From positions 20,349 through 84,348 of the forward strand of contig CAYNND010000003.1 in the NCBI GenBank assembly GCA_964398775.1: a stretch of 64,000 nt of DNA, written 5' to 3'. A model generated the notes under the pieces. It did no database searches and was not told where the DNA came from. It saw only the letters and a program-made list of their open reading frames with translations. Each line of letters begins with the position of its first letter. Within the stretch, counting starts at the first letter, position 1. Below are positions 35,070 to 43,905 of the stretch, piece by piece. The stretch comes from CAYNND01 sp964398775. Lineage in GTDB: Bacteria; Patescibacteriota; Minisyncoccia; Phycocordibacterales; UBA2100. Made by a program: the position numbers and the translations under genes.

Positions 35070-36851
35070 CTACAGCTTTAAATCTTGCCACTTTTCTGCC
35101 TTGCACCAGCTCGCAGTCCATGAATTTTGTGTTCGCTCGACAAGGTTCTGCAATATGTCCTTCAATTGGCTTTGTTTATCGCGTGCATTCGATACATGTG
35201 ATGAATTGTGGAGCTTGCCTGCGTTAACAAGTTTTTCAAGCTGACCAATTACAAACTGTGCTGTTGCGGGGCTGCTGTCATTTTTCAACATATTCTCGAG
35301 TCCCTTGAGTACAGAAAGGGCACTATCCGATGACTTGAGGTTTTCTGCGAATACTCTGCGAATCGGCTCTATGTCGTCCTTTATCACCTTGATTGAACGC
35401 TCGTTGGTCTTAAGCAAGGTAACGCTCTTTGTTACACCGCTTAGCTTAGCCGTTATCTTATATCGCTTTTTTGGACTCGCCTCGGTGCTGCCGGGGTCAT
35501 CAGAAATATCCACAGTCACATCTGCAGTACATGATCCCATGTTGCCATCACCGGAGCAGACCTCATCCTCCACTTGTTTTTTCAAATCTTTCTTCGCCTG
35601 GTCAAGCATGTCGTCAAAGCACTTGTCCTCTCTTTGGACTAGAGTTGCCATTGTCGTATCAATAAGAGAAAGAGTAGTTTTAATTACTGCATTGTAGTCA
35701 CCTTCAGTTTGGAGAGCTTTTTGCAGGGCATCTTTACCGACATTTGTCGTCTCTCCTCGTGCGCGACCAAAGGCATCATCGACTGCACGGTCAAGGTATG
35801 AAGCGCCACTAGCGTTGTTTGTAGTTGATTGTAAGCCGCCAAACCCAGAGAGTACTTCAGTTTGGAGGTTAGTGATGAATGAGCCAAGGAGTTCGTCGAT
35901 ACTATCTGCCTGTTCAGTTTGGCGATGTCCAGTCTGCACCAAGAAGCTTGTCATATCGGCTATCACCTTTCCTGGGGTAACGATCTGACAGTCTTCCTCG
36001 TATCGGCCATTACCGACGGGCACTTGCTTACATTCACGGTCAGAAAGGAAACCATTGCCCCAATCAAGCTCCTTTGCGAGCCTTCGTTGCTCCTCATCGA
36101 TTGTCACTGTCGCTGTATCACGCAGATTCATAAAAGCAGAGAGTTCATTGTTCCCTTCTTCAAATGACGATATAAAATTTCCCCACCCACTGTTTTCAAG
36201 GTCACCTCTCATCAGTGATGTATATTGCTGCTCAGTACCATTAAAACTACACGCATATGCAAGTTCTGGTTTTCTGGTTTTATTTACATAGTCTTGCACC
36301 AAATTTCGCTTCACACGTTCTCGGTACGGCGCACACATTTTTTGCAGTGATTCATGTTCCATGAATTTCTCCATAACTTCATCACGGAGTTGGGCTTGAA
36401 GCGCGCGCGGGTTCTGTGCATACTTTGCCTGGCCTTGTCTCCCTTCGTTTATTTGGCGAAGCGCTGCACGGGTGATTCCTGAAACTATGGCTTCACGCTG
36501 ACGTATATTGAGTCCATCAAGTACACAAAACTTGTTGACTAAAATGAATGTATTGAGTGCAATTGCCTCTTCAGAGACTGGGACAAATGTTCCCTGTGCG
36601 TGCTGCATTCCCACTGGACCCACTTCGCCAATACCCTTACATCCATAGATGCCGTTGCGTACAAACTCATATGCGCTGGAGGTATTTCCTTCAGAATCTT
36701 TTACATTCAAGTTTTTCAAATCATTTTGGTACTCCTTCAAAAAGTTTTCTATATCCTCGCTCGATTTTGTTTTTGTTTGACCATATGCAAATACACCCAT
36801 AAACATGATTATGATTCCTAGAATCGACGCGATGTATCTGTGTCTTCTCAT
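35070..36851 (-). CDS. Large exported protein of the secretion locus, function unknown
   Basis: 593 aa. A signal peptide or anchor lies at about 7-24 (IASILGIIIMFMGVFAYG). The mature part is largely helical with scattered Cys residues (GCKGIG, KFCVLDG, KMCAPY, ECKQ, DCQ), suggesting disulfides outside the membrane. I do not recognise a family. It is separated from the 303-aa gene by 3 nt and ends 64 nt before the VirB6-like gene, so it belongs to the secretion locus. It could be a VirB5-like or channel-lining component. Confidence 0.65.
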   Translation of the reverse strand: MRRHRYIASILGIIIMFMGVFAYGQTKTKSSEDIENFLKEYQNDLKNLNVKDSEGNTSSAYEFVRNGIYGCKGIGEVGPVGMQHAQGTFVPVSEEAIALNTFILVNKFCVLDGLNIRQREAIVSGITRAALRQINEGRQGQAKYAQNPRALQAQLRDEVMEKFMEHESLQKMCAPYRERVKRNLVQDYVNKTRKPELAYACSFNGTEQQYTSLMRGDLENSGWGNFISSFEEGNNELSAFMNLRDTATVTIDEEQRRLAKELDWGNGFLSDRECKQVPVGNGRYEEDCQIVTPGKVIADMTSFLVQTGHRQTEQADSIDELLGSFITNLQTEVLSGFGGLQSTTNNASGASYLDRAVDDAFGRARGETTNVGKDALQKALQTEGDYNAVIKTTLSLIDTTMATLVQREDKCFDDMLDQAKKDLKKQVEDEVCSGDGNMGSCTADVTVDISDDPGSTEASPKKRYKITAKLSGVTKSVTLLKTNERSIKVIKDDIEPIRRVFAENLKSSDSALSVLKGLENMLKNDSSPATAQFVIGQLEKLVNAGKLHNSSHVSNARDKQSQLKDILQNLVERTQNSWTASWCKAEKWQDLKL

Positions 36852-36854
36852 AAA

Positions 36855-37766
36855 TTAAATAGTGTCAATATCATTAACTGCAAAATAGACACGAAGTGCC
36901 TCTTGTGCCATTTTAAGCTGTCGTTCAGCTTTTCCAAAATGTCCAAGTGCGCGGTAGCTGCCGATAATATCGTCGTACCCCTTGCTCATTCCCTCGAGTG
37001 CTGCACTTGTGTACATGAGGCCATTTATGAAATTGACATGATTTTCAACTGCATCGGTCGGCGTTTCAACATCAAGTAGCTTTTTTGCAACTACGACATA
37101 TATTTTTGAGGCTTTGTTTAAGGCATCGAAGTCTTTTGGCTCATTTTTATCAACAGCACGAGCATATGTTTGCAGTTCATACTCAGGAATTTCCTTCAGC
37201 GGCTCAAGTGCTTTCTGAACTTGTGCACGATATGTGAGTATGTGTTGTTTGGTTGAGTTAGTTTGACTGGCTATCTCTGCTGCTGTGTGTTGTGTGTACT
37301 TAAGCTCGCTCAGTGTTTTGATTGTGCTTTTGATGATAGCTTCCTTCTCTTTCTGCGTTACTTCACCGCTATTTGCTTGTTCCTGAAGGACATATGCCCC
37401 CACAAGTCTGTCAGCGGTTATTTCTGTAGTTGTTGTGCCAGCGGGGACGTTTCCATTTACTGCTTCAATAAAGCCTTTTTGGCGCTCCTTCTTCATTTCC
37501 TCAATCTCTGCTTTATCGTCAACTCCGTCGCCATCCGTATCTTTTTCCGATACGCTAGTCCCGTATAAGATTTCTTGCCAGTCCGGAGCTCCATCATTGT
37601 CAGCATCACCAGAGTCAGTTGGTGCAGGTTGCATATTTTTTGCCACTTCTGTTTGCGCCGCGACATCTTTCTTTTGAAAGTATGCAAAGATGCTACTCAT
37701 GCTGATGACGGTGACTCCAGCTATAAGCGCGAGGACTACTTTTTGATGTTCTGACGCAAAGTGCAT
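36855..37766 (-). CDS. Membrane-anchored protein with calcium-binding (thrombospondin type 3-like) repeats
   Basis: 303 aa from the ATG at 37766 (TATACT 6 nt upstream); an earlier in-frame start at 37805 lacks such support. An N-terminal anchor lies at about 10-30 (VVLALIAGVTVISMSSIFAYF). Immediately after come two DxDxDG-type loops: DSGDADNDGAPDWQE and KDTDGDGVDDKAE, as in thrombospondin type 3/EF-hand-like repeats. A long helical region follows. Likely exported, with calcium-dependent shape. Co-transcribed with the 593-aa gene. Confidence 0.7.
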   Translation of the reverse strand: MHFASEHQKVVLALIAGVTVISMSSIFAYFQKKDVAAQTEVAKNMQPAPTDSGDADNDGAPDWQEILYGTSVSEKDTDGDGVDDKAEIEEMKKERQKGFIEAVNGNVPAGTTTTEITADRLVGAYVLQEQANSGEVTQKEKEAIIKSTIKTLSELKYTQHTAAEIASQTNSTKQHILTYRAQVQKALEPLKEIPEYELQTYARAVDKNEPKDFDALNKASKIYVVVAKKLLDVETPTDAVENHVNFINGLMYTSAALEGMSKGYDDIIGSYRALGHFGKAERQLKMAQEALRVYFAVNDIDTI

Positions 37767-37772
37767 GGAGAT

Positions 37773-37778
37773 AGTATA
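37773..37778 (-). promoter_or_regulatory. -10 element TATACT, 6 nt before ATG
   Basis: TATACT on the minus strand, 6 nt from the ATG at 37766. Confidence 0.6.
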
Positions 37779-37829
37779 GCAGCCAATGCGCATTTCTTCG
37801 CACAATAATGTGAGTAATTCTAGATGTGC

Positions 37830-38681
37830 CTACTGCCCAGTAACTGGTGGAGTAAATATCCCGCCCGGTTCATTTTCAGAAAATACAACGCCCTGGTCTT
37901 TAAACAAAAGAGCAAAAGTAATGAAGCTTGTTGCAAAGCCCTCTACGTTTGTATTGTAGGTGAGCATATTTTCATATGTACTCGAGTCGTCCGTCGAACG
38001 TTTCAAGACGCGTAAACCATCAGCAACACCTCTATACCCCGCGCTCAATGCATTTTTCTCCACTGAAAACACGTCAGGTCCATCAATCGCGTCAATATTT
38101 TTAGCAAGAATGTCGTAATCACTCGCAAGCTCATCTATATATGCTTTTCCTTCTGAGTCACGTGTCTGTGTAAACGCTCCAAGTTTGTCCGCTTGTTTGC
38201 TGTGAGCTAGTGTCAGCATCTGAATTTTCGTGCCTACAGCATTGCCAAATGCTCGGATTGCTTTCTTCGTCGCATCCTCCTCCTTGGGGGTATCCCAGGG
38301 GGTGAGCGTAATCTTTGTATTTGATTTCCACATTTCACCAACGTTTACATACTCCGGTGTCGCAGTTGTCGTTTTTCCTGGCTGTTTTTTCGGAGTTTTT
38401 TCGTCTTCAGGCACTGTCTTAGGCTTGTATTTTTCTGCCACTCCTTTGTCTTTTATAATTCCGTTCTCCCATGTATCACCAAATGCTTCCCTCTCAGATA
38501 ATGAGCTGTCTTCGGGTCTCCATGGTGTGTATTCACTTGTCGGAGTGTTTCCACCTACAATACCTCCGTCTTCGAATGTAAGTTCAGTATTCTTCTGTTC
38601 ACTGAATTGCAATACTGCATATACAGTGACCACTAGTATGGATGTCGCTGCTATACCTAAGTATCCAACCCATGTTCTCAT
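37830..38681 (-). CDS. Membrane-anchored helical protein, first gene of the secretion locus
   Basis: 283 aa from the ATG at 38681 (TATACT 7 nt upstream); the TTG at 38702 is less likely. An N-terminal anchor lies at about 4-25 (WVGYLGIAATSILVVTVYAVL). A Pro/Thr/Lys-rich spacer covers ~60-115, then helices with a weak resemblance in layout to the neighbouring 303-aa protein (anchor, spacer, long helical body). Function unknown. Confidence 0.6.
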   Translation of the reverse strand: MRTWVGYLGIAATSILVVTVYAVLQFSEQKNTELTFEDGGIVGGNTPTSEYTPWRPEDSSLSEREAFGDTWENGIIKDKGVAEKYKPKTVPEDEKTPKKQPGKTTTATPEYVNVGEMWKSNTKITLTPWDTPKEEDATKKAIRAFGNAVGTKIQMLTLAHSKQADKLGAFTQTRDSEGKAYIDELASDYDILAKNIDAIDGPDVFSVEKNALSAGYRGVADGLRVLKRSTDDSSTYENMLTYNTNVEGFATSFITFALLFKDQGVVFSENEPGGIFTPPVTGQ

Positions 38682-38688
38682 AGTGGAT

Positions 38689-38694
38689 AGTATA
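38689..38694 (-). promoter_or_regulatory. -10 element TATACT, 7 nt before ATG
   Basis: TATACT on the minus strand, 7 nt from the ATG at 38681. It lies back to back with the plus-strand TACACT at 38717. Confidence 0.5.
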
Positions 38695-38716
38695 TCTGAC
38701 AATTATCTATGCATGG

Positions 38717-38722
38717 TACACT
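38717..38722 (+). promoter_or_regulatory. -10 element TACACT, 6 nt before ATG
   Basis: TACACT on the plus strand, 6 nt from the ATG at 38729. Confidence 0.5.
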
Positions 38723-38728
38723 ATATTG

Positions 38729-39070
38729 ATGAAGCAGTGCATATCTCGCCTTCTCGTTACTCTGTGCGTAGTCTCTACTTGCGTGACGGCAATGCCGCAG
38801 AAAACTGAGGCAGTTGTCTACTTTGGCGGGTCAATCGGTAGAATTATTTTTTGCATTAACAACGTTGTGTATGCAAACCTCGGAGCACCTCGTGGCGGTC
38901 CCTACCTCTGGTCACCAAAAGTAACAAAGACATACCAATTTGGTCCACCGCGACGTTCTGGTCAGTGGCTCCTTGGTGCTGCGGGGCCAACATATTTCTG
39001 CATTGAATCAGTGCTTCCACTCATTGTGCATCCCGGACTCCTCATTCTATTTATGGGCAGTAGCCAGTAA
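38729..39070 (+). CDS. Small exported protein divergent from the secretion locus
   Basis: 113 aa. The signal peptide is about 1-21 (ISRLLVTLCVVSTCVTA). The mature part is rich in Gly, aromatic and Pro residues (YFGGSIGRIIFCINNVVY; GAPRGGPYLW; FGPPRRSGQWLLG) and has two Cys that may pair. It has a hydrophobic tail (LPLIVHPGLLILFMG). No known family. Divergent transcription from the secretion locus hints at a shared role. Confidence 0.65.
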   Translation: MKQCISRLLVTLCVVSTCVTAMPQKTEAVVYFGGSIGRIIFCINNVVYANLGAPRGGPYLWSPKVTKTYQFGPPRRSGQWLLGAAGPTYFCIESVLPLIVHPGLLILFMGSSQ

Positions 39071-39074
39071 TGAA

Positions 39075-39092
39075 AAGGCGCGAAGGCGCTTT
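39075..39092 (+). terminator. Weak hairpin after the small exported gene
   Basis: 7-bp stem (39075-39081 with 39086-39092) with a GAAG loop, 4 nt after the stop at 39070. No T-run follows, so its terminator role is uncertain. The remaining gap to 39188 shows nothing else. Confidence 0.35.
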
Positions 39093-39188
39093 CATACTAG
39101 ACATTGAGTCGGAGCGTTATACGAACTTTGTGAGCGTAGTGAGGCGGGATTGCGACCGAGACGTTCGCGGGCGAATGCCAGTACTTTT

Positions 39189-39986
39189 CTATTTTCTCTT
39201 GAGTATCTGTGCAATACGAACCCACTGTTCACAAGAAACATCTTCGCCGCGAATTGTATCAGTGAGGTCGCATGATTGTAGTGCGCTATCTATAGATGTT
39301 TGCGTGTATAGAGCTCGCAGGTTTCCTTTTAGTTGTTTTCTACGTGCAGCAAACCCAGCCTTTACTGCTGTAAAAAAATCTAATTCATCAAGTTCTTGAA
39401 ATGCATTTTTGTGTATTGATCCAATATGTAGTATTGCTGAATCTACTGAAGGGGGTGGACTAAATGCACCAGCAGGAACGGTATCTATATATTGAGGTGT
39501 TCCGTATACTTTCACAGATAAAGAAAGAATACTTTCCTTTGGATCTCTCGCAATACGCTCTGCAACTTCTCGCTGCACAAGGAGTGTCATGCTGAGTGGC
39601 TGTGGTTCAATTGTAAGAAATTGTCTGATGATTTCACCGGTAATGTAGTATGGAATATTTGCAATAACTTTGTATCGCTCACCAGCGCACAACGCCTCAA
39701 GCGTATCAGAGTCAAGTGCCCGAACATCGCCTGTAATCAGCACTAAACGTCCAGAACTAATCTCTGCACTGAAGCGCTCCGTTAGTACTGCTACCATATC
39801 CGCATCTTTTTCTATTGCAAGAACTCGAGCGCCTGTTGCAAGTAGTGGAGCAGTGAGTGCACCTCTTCCTGGGCCAATCTCGAGAACTGTGTCTTTTGTG
39901 TTTAACGAACCTGCAGTAACGATTTGTTTCAGTGCTTTTTCTGAAGTAAGGAAATGCTGCCCAAGACTTTTCTTTGCGTATACCAT
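39189..39986 (-). CDS. rsmA: 16S rRNA dimethyladenosine transferase RsmA/KsgA
   Basis: 265 aa from the ATG at 39986, supported by CATACT 6 nt upstream. It begins with KKSLGQHFLTSEKAL, has the SAM-binding loop VLEIGPGRGALTAPLL and the catalytic NIPYYI motif (N-x-P-Y), then SPPPSVDSAI. It dimethylates two adjacent adenines near the 3' end of 16S rRNA during small-subunit assembly. Confidence 0.95.
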   Translation of the reverse strand: MVYAKKSLGQHFLTSEKALKQIVTAGSLNTKDTVLEIGPGRGALTAPLLATGARVLAIEKDADMVAVLTERFSAEISSGRLVLITGDVRALDSDTLEALCAGERYKVIANIPYYITGEIIRQFLTIEPQPLSMTLLVQREVAERIARDPKESILSLSVKVYGTPQYIDTVPAGAFSPPPSVDSAILHIGSIHKNAFQELDELDFFTAVKAGFAARRKQLKGNLRALYTQTSIDSALQSCDLTDTIRGEDVSCEQWVRIAQILKRK

Positions 39987-39992
39987 ACTTAT

Positions 39993-39998
39993 AGTATG
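39993..39998 (-). promoter_or_regulatory. -10 element CATACT, 6 nt before ATG
   Basis: CATACT on the minus strand, 6 nt from the rsmA ATG at 39986. Confidence 0.45.
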
Positions 39999-40043
39999 TA
40001 CCACTGAGCAAGTACATCCAAATACATTCCCAAATCTCTGGGC

Positions 40044-41984
40044 TTAGAAATCGATAAGGTCCATAGGCCCTCGCTCTCTTGAGCCAGAGCTGCGCTCGTC
40101 ACTATAGATATGCTCCTCTGGGATATCGGATATAAATTCAGAAGGAACAGTTACATGAGTTTGTCCATAGATGGTACGCATCATCGCATAAGATAGGTGG
40201 AGAACCTTTCTCGCGCGTGTTATTGCAACATACATGAGTCTCCGCTCCTCTTCCTCGTCCCTATGCTCGTCACCGTGGTCGCTCGGAAACACTCCCTGCT
40301 CAAGCCCCACCAAAAAAACATGTTCAAACTCAAGTCCTTTTGCGGCATGTATGGTCATCAATTTTACAGTTGACTGCGTTGCTTCAAGGGAGTCTTGATC
40401 TGCGGCGAGCGCAGCGTCATCGAGAAAATGCATAATTCCTTCGGGGAGTGACTCGTTGTCATATTTTGTTGCGAGTGTAACCAATTCGCGCATGTTCTGT
40501 ATGCGCTCTTCTCCATCCGTATCTTTCTTATAGTGCATATCAAGACCACTTTCTTGAATTACAAAAGTAATCACATCAGAGGGTTTAAGTGTTGTGCACG
40601 CATGTCTGATACGACCAAGCAATGATTCAAATCCTTCAACTTTCATGCGTAGTGCGGGAGTGAGTGATGCATGATCAGCCATCAACACTTTTGCGAGAGT
40701 TGTTTTTCCGATACCCCTCGGTGGTGTACTCGCTGCACGAGAATAGTCTCCTGGCGCAATTGTGTTTTGTGCTGCACGCACATACGAGATAACATCCTTT
40801 ACTTCTTGTCGTTCAAAAAATCTTGTCCCAAGCACTTGATACGGAACGTCATGTCGCAAGCATGCGTCTTCAAGAGCGCGTGATAAAAAGTTCGCACGGT
40901 ACAGTACTGCAATCTCAGATGCTGCTGTCCCTTCTTCAATTAATGTGCGCATTGATTCTGCAACGTAGCGCGCTTCATCGTCCCCTGTGTATGACTGGTG
41001 CAGTGTTATGTGCGCACCTTCAACATTTTTAGTAAATAATTGTTTTTCTTTTCGTTTTGCGTTTTTTGCAATTACTGCATTTGCAGCGTCGAGGATGCGT
41101 TGTGTTGAACGGTAGTTTTCTTCAAGGACTATAACAGTTGTGTTCGGGAATTCTTTTTCAAATGACAGCAAATTTTCAAGCTGCGCCCCGCGCCATGAAT
41201 AGATAAGCTGATCTGTATCGCCCACCGCACAGATGTTATTACCAGGCCCAGTCAGCAATTGCGCAATTTGGAATTGTATTGCATTTGTATCTTGGTACTC
41301 ATCAATATGTATGTAGCGCCATCTGCGGTGCAGAATCTCGCGCACTTCAGGATGTGTGAGTAACAAGTGTGCGGTTTTGGAAAGTAAATCATCAAAATCG
41401 AGCGCGTGCTCTTTTGAAAGTTTTAGGTCATAGAGTCTCATGACTGCGCCTGCGAGTGTTTTCCATGGGTTGTGTGGATCGCGAACAAGGTGTTCATACG
41501 AGTGACCGTCACCTTTTGTGCGTGAAATGATACTCAATATCTGCCGGGGCTCGTATGTTTTTGGATCATATCCAAGCTCAATGATTATTTCCTTTACCGC
41601 CCGCATACTCTCTGTTCGGTCATAGATTGTGAAGTGTCGGTGCAAACCAATAACATGTGAAAACTCTCTGAGTAGTGATACTCCCAATGAGTGAAAAGTC
41701 GACATAAACGGTCGTGTCATACCTGTTGCGAGCGCATCTACTGGGCGGTTGATGCTTGGGTCTTTTGCCAGTAGGTCCAGCACTCGTTCGCGCATCTCTT
41801 TTGCGGCTTTATTGGTAAACGTAATAGCAAGTATTTCATCTGGGGCGACCCCAGTGCGTATAAGTTGGACAATCCGTTCAGTGATTGTTCGTGTTTTGCC
41901 TGTCCCCGCCCCAGCAATAATAAGGAGTGGACCATCTACATGTGTGACTGCGAGTTTCTGTGCATCGTTGAGTCCGTGAAGCAT
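40044..41984 (-). CDS. uvrD: UvrD/PcrA-type superfamily 1 DNA helicase
   Basis: 646 aa. SF1A motifs in order: Q motif LNDAQKLAV, Walker A GAGTGKTRTI, motif Ia AITFTNKAAKEMR, motif II HIDEYQDTN, motif III GDTDQLIYSWRGA, motif IV LEENYRS, motif V TIHAAKGLEFEHVF and motif VI VAITRARKVL. A 3'-5' helicase for repair and clearance of replication barriers. It is somewhat shorter than PcrA/UvrD (~720), with a reduced C-terminus. TACAGT lies 6 nt before the ATG. Confidence 0.95.
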   Translation of the reverse strand: MLHGLNDAQKLAVTHVDGPLLIIAGAGTGKTRTITERIVQLIRTGVAPDEILAITFTNKAAKEMRERVLDLLAKDPSINRPVDALATGMTRPFMSTFHSLGVSLLREFSHVIGLHRHFTIYDRTESMRAVKEIIIELGYDPKTYEPRQILSIISRTKGDGHSYEHLVRDPHNPWKTLAGAVMRLYDLKLSKEHALDFDDLLSKTAHLLLTHPEVREILHRRWRYIHIDEYQDTNAIQFQIAQLLTGPGNNICAVGDTDQLIYSWRGAQLENLLSFEKEFPNTTVIVLEENYRSTQRILDAANAVIAKNAKRKEKQLFTKNVEGAHITLHQSYTGDDEARYVAESMRTLIEEGTAASEIAVLYRANFLSRALEDACLRHDVPYQVLGTRFFERQEVKDVISYVRAAQNTIAPGDYSRAASTPPRGIGKTTLAKVLMADHASLTPALRMKVEGFESLLGRIRHACTTLKPSDVITFVIQESGLDMHYKKDTDGEERIQNMRELVTLATKYDNESLPEGIMHFLDDAALAADQDSLEATQSTVKLMTIHAAKGLEFEHVFLVGLEQGVFPSDHGDEHRDEEEERRLMYVAITRARKVLHLSYAMMRTIYGQTHVTVPSEFISDIPEEHIYSDERSSGSRERGPMDLIDF

Positions 41985-41990
41985 CGCGGT

Positions 41991-41996
41991 ACTGTA
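41991..41996 (-). promoter_or_regulatory. -10 element TACAGT, 6 nt before ATG
   Basis: TACAGT on the minus strand, 6 nt from the ATG at 41984. Confidence 0.45.
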
Positions 41997-42055
41997 CCAC
42001 GCACCGCTCCCCCAAGGAATAAATCACTGGGGAACTCCACAGGGTATCTCATGTA

Positions 42056-42064
42056 TGATATAAT
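42056..42064 (+). promoter_or_regulatory. Extended -10 TGA-TATAAT, 6 nt before ATG
   Basis: A perfect TATAAT at 42059-42064 with the extended TG at 42056-42057, exactly 6 nt from the ATG at 42071. Confidence 0.65.
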
Positions 42065-42070
42065 GAGAAA

Positions 42071-43588
42071 ATGTCAAAACACAATCCTCATGAGCAAATC
42101 GCATTGCTTATTCGCGAGTTGCGACAAAAAAAAGGTTTAACCCAAAAAGAGTTTGCTGATAAGCTCAATACAAGTCAAAGCGCAGTCGCGCGCATCGAAA
42201 AAGGTGAGCAAAATTTATCTACAGCGCAGATTGTGAAAATTAGTGATGTTTTGAATCATAAGATACTCTCCATCTCAAGAAGTACTGACTTTCGTATTGA
42301 GGGGGGGCACCAGCTCAAAGGTTCTGTGGCTACTAATACCTCAAAAAATGGTGCGCTCGGGCTACTCGCTGCATCACTGCTCAACAAGGGCACAACAATC
42401 CTTCATGGAATCCCTCGGATTGAAGAAGTTGCGCGCATGCTTGAAGTCCTCAAGAGTATCGGGGTTACGATAGAGCATCATGGTGAGCAGACAATCAAAA
42501 TCATTCCGCCAAAAAAGTTTGCTCTCGAGTCAATTCTTGCCGAGTCTGCTAAACGCATGCGCTCAGTACTCATGCTTATCGGGCCCTTACTGCATCATGA
42601 GAAGAAGTTCGGTCTCCCACATGCAGGGGGGTGCAATATGGGAGAAAGAACAATCTCTGCGCACGAACATGGGCTGCAAGCGCTCGGGGTTACGATAGAG
42701 ACCGCTGCGCATGAGTACGTCATAAGCCATAAAAAGCTTGCCCCCGCTGAAATTATTATGTATGAAGCTAGTGACACCGCTGCAATTAATGTGTTACTTG
42801 CGGCAGCTCTCATACCCGGAACAACGGTCATTAAGTATGCGCCACCAAACTATCAAGTGCAGGACGTATGCTTTTTCCTTGAACGCGCTGGTGTACGCAT
42901 TGAGGGCATAGGTACAACCACGCTTACTGTGCACGGGGTATCCGAGATTGACGCTCACCTTGAGCACTATAATAGTGAAGACCCAATTGAATCCATGATG
43001 TTTATCGCGGCGGCCGCAACTACTCATTCGACGCTCACCATCACCCGTGCTCCAATCGACTTTCTTGAGACTGAGCTATTGAAGCTTCAGTATATGGGCT
43101 TACAGACAACACTAGGTGCACCATACCTATCAAAAAACGGTAGAACTAAGCTTGTTGATATTACAGTACATCCATCACACCTCGTGGCTTCTCCTGTAAA
43201 GATTCACCCGCTTCCATACCCAGGCTTAAATATAGACAATCTCCCTTTCTTTGTGCCCATTGCCTCTCAGGCTGAAGGGACGACACTTATTCATGACTGG
43301 ACGTGGGAAAATAGAGCTATATATTTCACTGAATTAAACCGATTGGGTGCGGACGTAAAGCTTGCCGACCCACACCGAGTATTCGTAACAGGACCAACCC
43401 CCCTCCGAGCTGCCCAGGTGGTTGCCCCCCCAGCACTTCGCCCCGCGATGATAGTTCTGATTGCCATGCTTGCCGCAAAAGGGACCTCAGTACTCCGAAA
43501 TGTGTACTCGATTGAGCGCGGTTATGAACGCATCGCCGAGCGTCTCTCGGAGATAGGGGCAAAAGTTGACACATTGACGGATATATAG
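42071..43588 (+). CDS. murA: MurA (UDP-GlcNAc enolpyruvyl transferase) fused to an N-terminal XRE-type helix-turn-helix domain
   Basis: 505 aa against the usual ~420. Residues 1-70 are an XRE/Cro HTH: LIRELRQKKGLTQKEFADKL, then NTSQSAVARIEKGEQNLS. MurA follows from about 73 (FRIEGGHQLKGSV). Key residues are kept: the SKNGAL Lys-Asn pair, the catalytic Cys in HAGGCNMGER, the Asp in GLNIDNLPFF and the Arg in ALRPAMIV. MurA makes the first committed step of peptidoglycan synthesis in the cytoplasm (PEP to UDP-GlcNAc). The promoter 6 nt upstream of the HTH start argues that the fusion is real. The HTH may let the enzyme bind DNA, perhaps its own promoter. Confidence 0.93.
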   Translation: MSKHNPHEQIALLIRELRQKKGLTQKEFADKLNTSQSAVARIEKGEQNLSTAQIVKISDVLNHKILSISRSTDFRIEGGHQLKGSVATNTSKNGALGLLAASLLNKGTTILHGIPRIEEVARMLEVLKSIGVTIEHHGEQTIKIIPPKKFALESILAESAKRMRSVLMLIGPLLHHEKKFGLPHAGGCNMGERTISAHEHGLQALGVTIETAAHEYVISHKKLAPAEIIMYEASDTAAINVLLAAALIPGTTVIKYAPPNYQVQDVCFFLERAGVRIEGIGTTTLTVHGVSEIDAHLEHYNSEDPIESMMFIAAAATTHSTLTITRAPIDFLETELLKLQYMGLQTTLGAPYLSKNGRTKLVDITVHPSHLVASPVKIHPLPYPGLNIDNLPFFVPIASQAEGTTLIHDWTWENRAIYFTELNRLGADVKLADPHRVFVTGPTPLRAAQVVAPPALRPAMIVLIAMLAAKGTSVLRNVYSIERGYERIAERLSEIGAKVDTLTDI

Positions 43589-43611
43589 TCGTGCATTTTT
43601 TCAGCAAAAAC

Positions 43612-43639
43612 AAAAATGGCTTATAATAAAGCCATTTTT
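43612..43639 (+). terminator. Rho-independent terminator after murA
   Basis: 10-bp perfect stem (43612-43621 with 43630-43639), 8-nt loop, with an A-tract/T-tract at its ends. Lies 24 nt after the murA stop. Confidence 0.75.
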
Positions 43640-43860
43640 AGTAAAAAAAGTTGACAAATTGTTTTTTTATGTTTTTTGGTTGACAGTGTACCCTATCCAC
43701 AGTACTCTTCCACACGCCCACTAATTGACCCTAAAGCAGGATACAATTGCGGGACGCGGGACCATTCCCGATAGAACCACCGAACGACACCCTGACAGAA
43801 CGAGAGTTTACCCCTTAACACATACGTATAGAAACGAATAAAGTACATGGTAACGCTCAG

Positions 43861-43886
43861 CGGATACGCCGAAACGCGCTTATCCG
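43861..43886 (+). promoter_or_regulatory. Hairpin over the 5' region of the LysM/M23 gene
   Basis: CGGATA (43861-43866) pairs with TATCCG (43881-43886), and CGC (43867-43869) with GCG (43876-43878) inside, with a 2-nt bulge. It covers the most signal-peptide-like beginning of the downstream frame, so it may control translation or be part of a DNA operator. The 317 bp between murA and the recorded start of the next gene otherwise holds a terminator and isolated TTGACA copies (43651, 43680) without a good -10. Confidence 0.4.
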
Positions 43887-43905
43887 ATCGACTTGCATAT
43901 CACTA

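Noticed and set aside
43651..43750. Two TTGACA copies (43651, 43680) as promoters of the LysM/M23 gene
   Set aside because: Neither has an acceptable -10 at 16-18 nt; TACAAT at 43742 lacks a matching -35, so no promoter was assigned.
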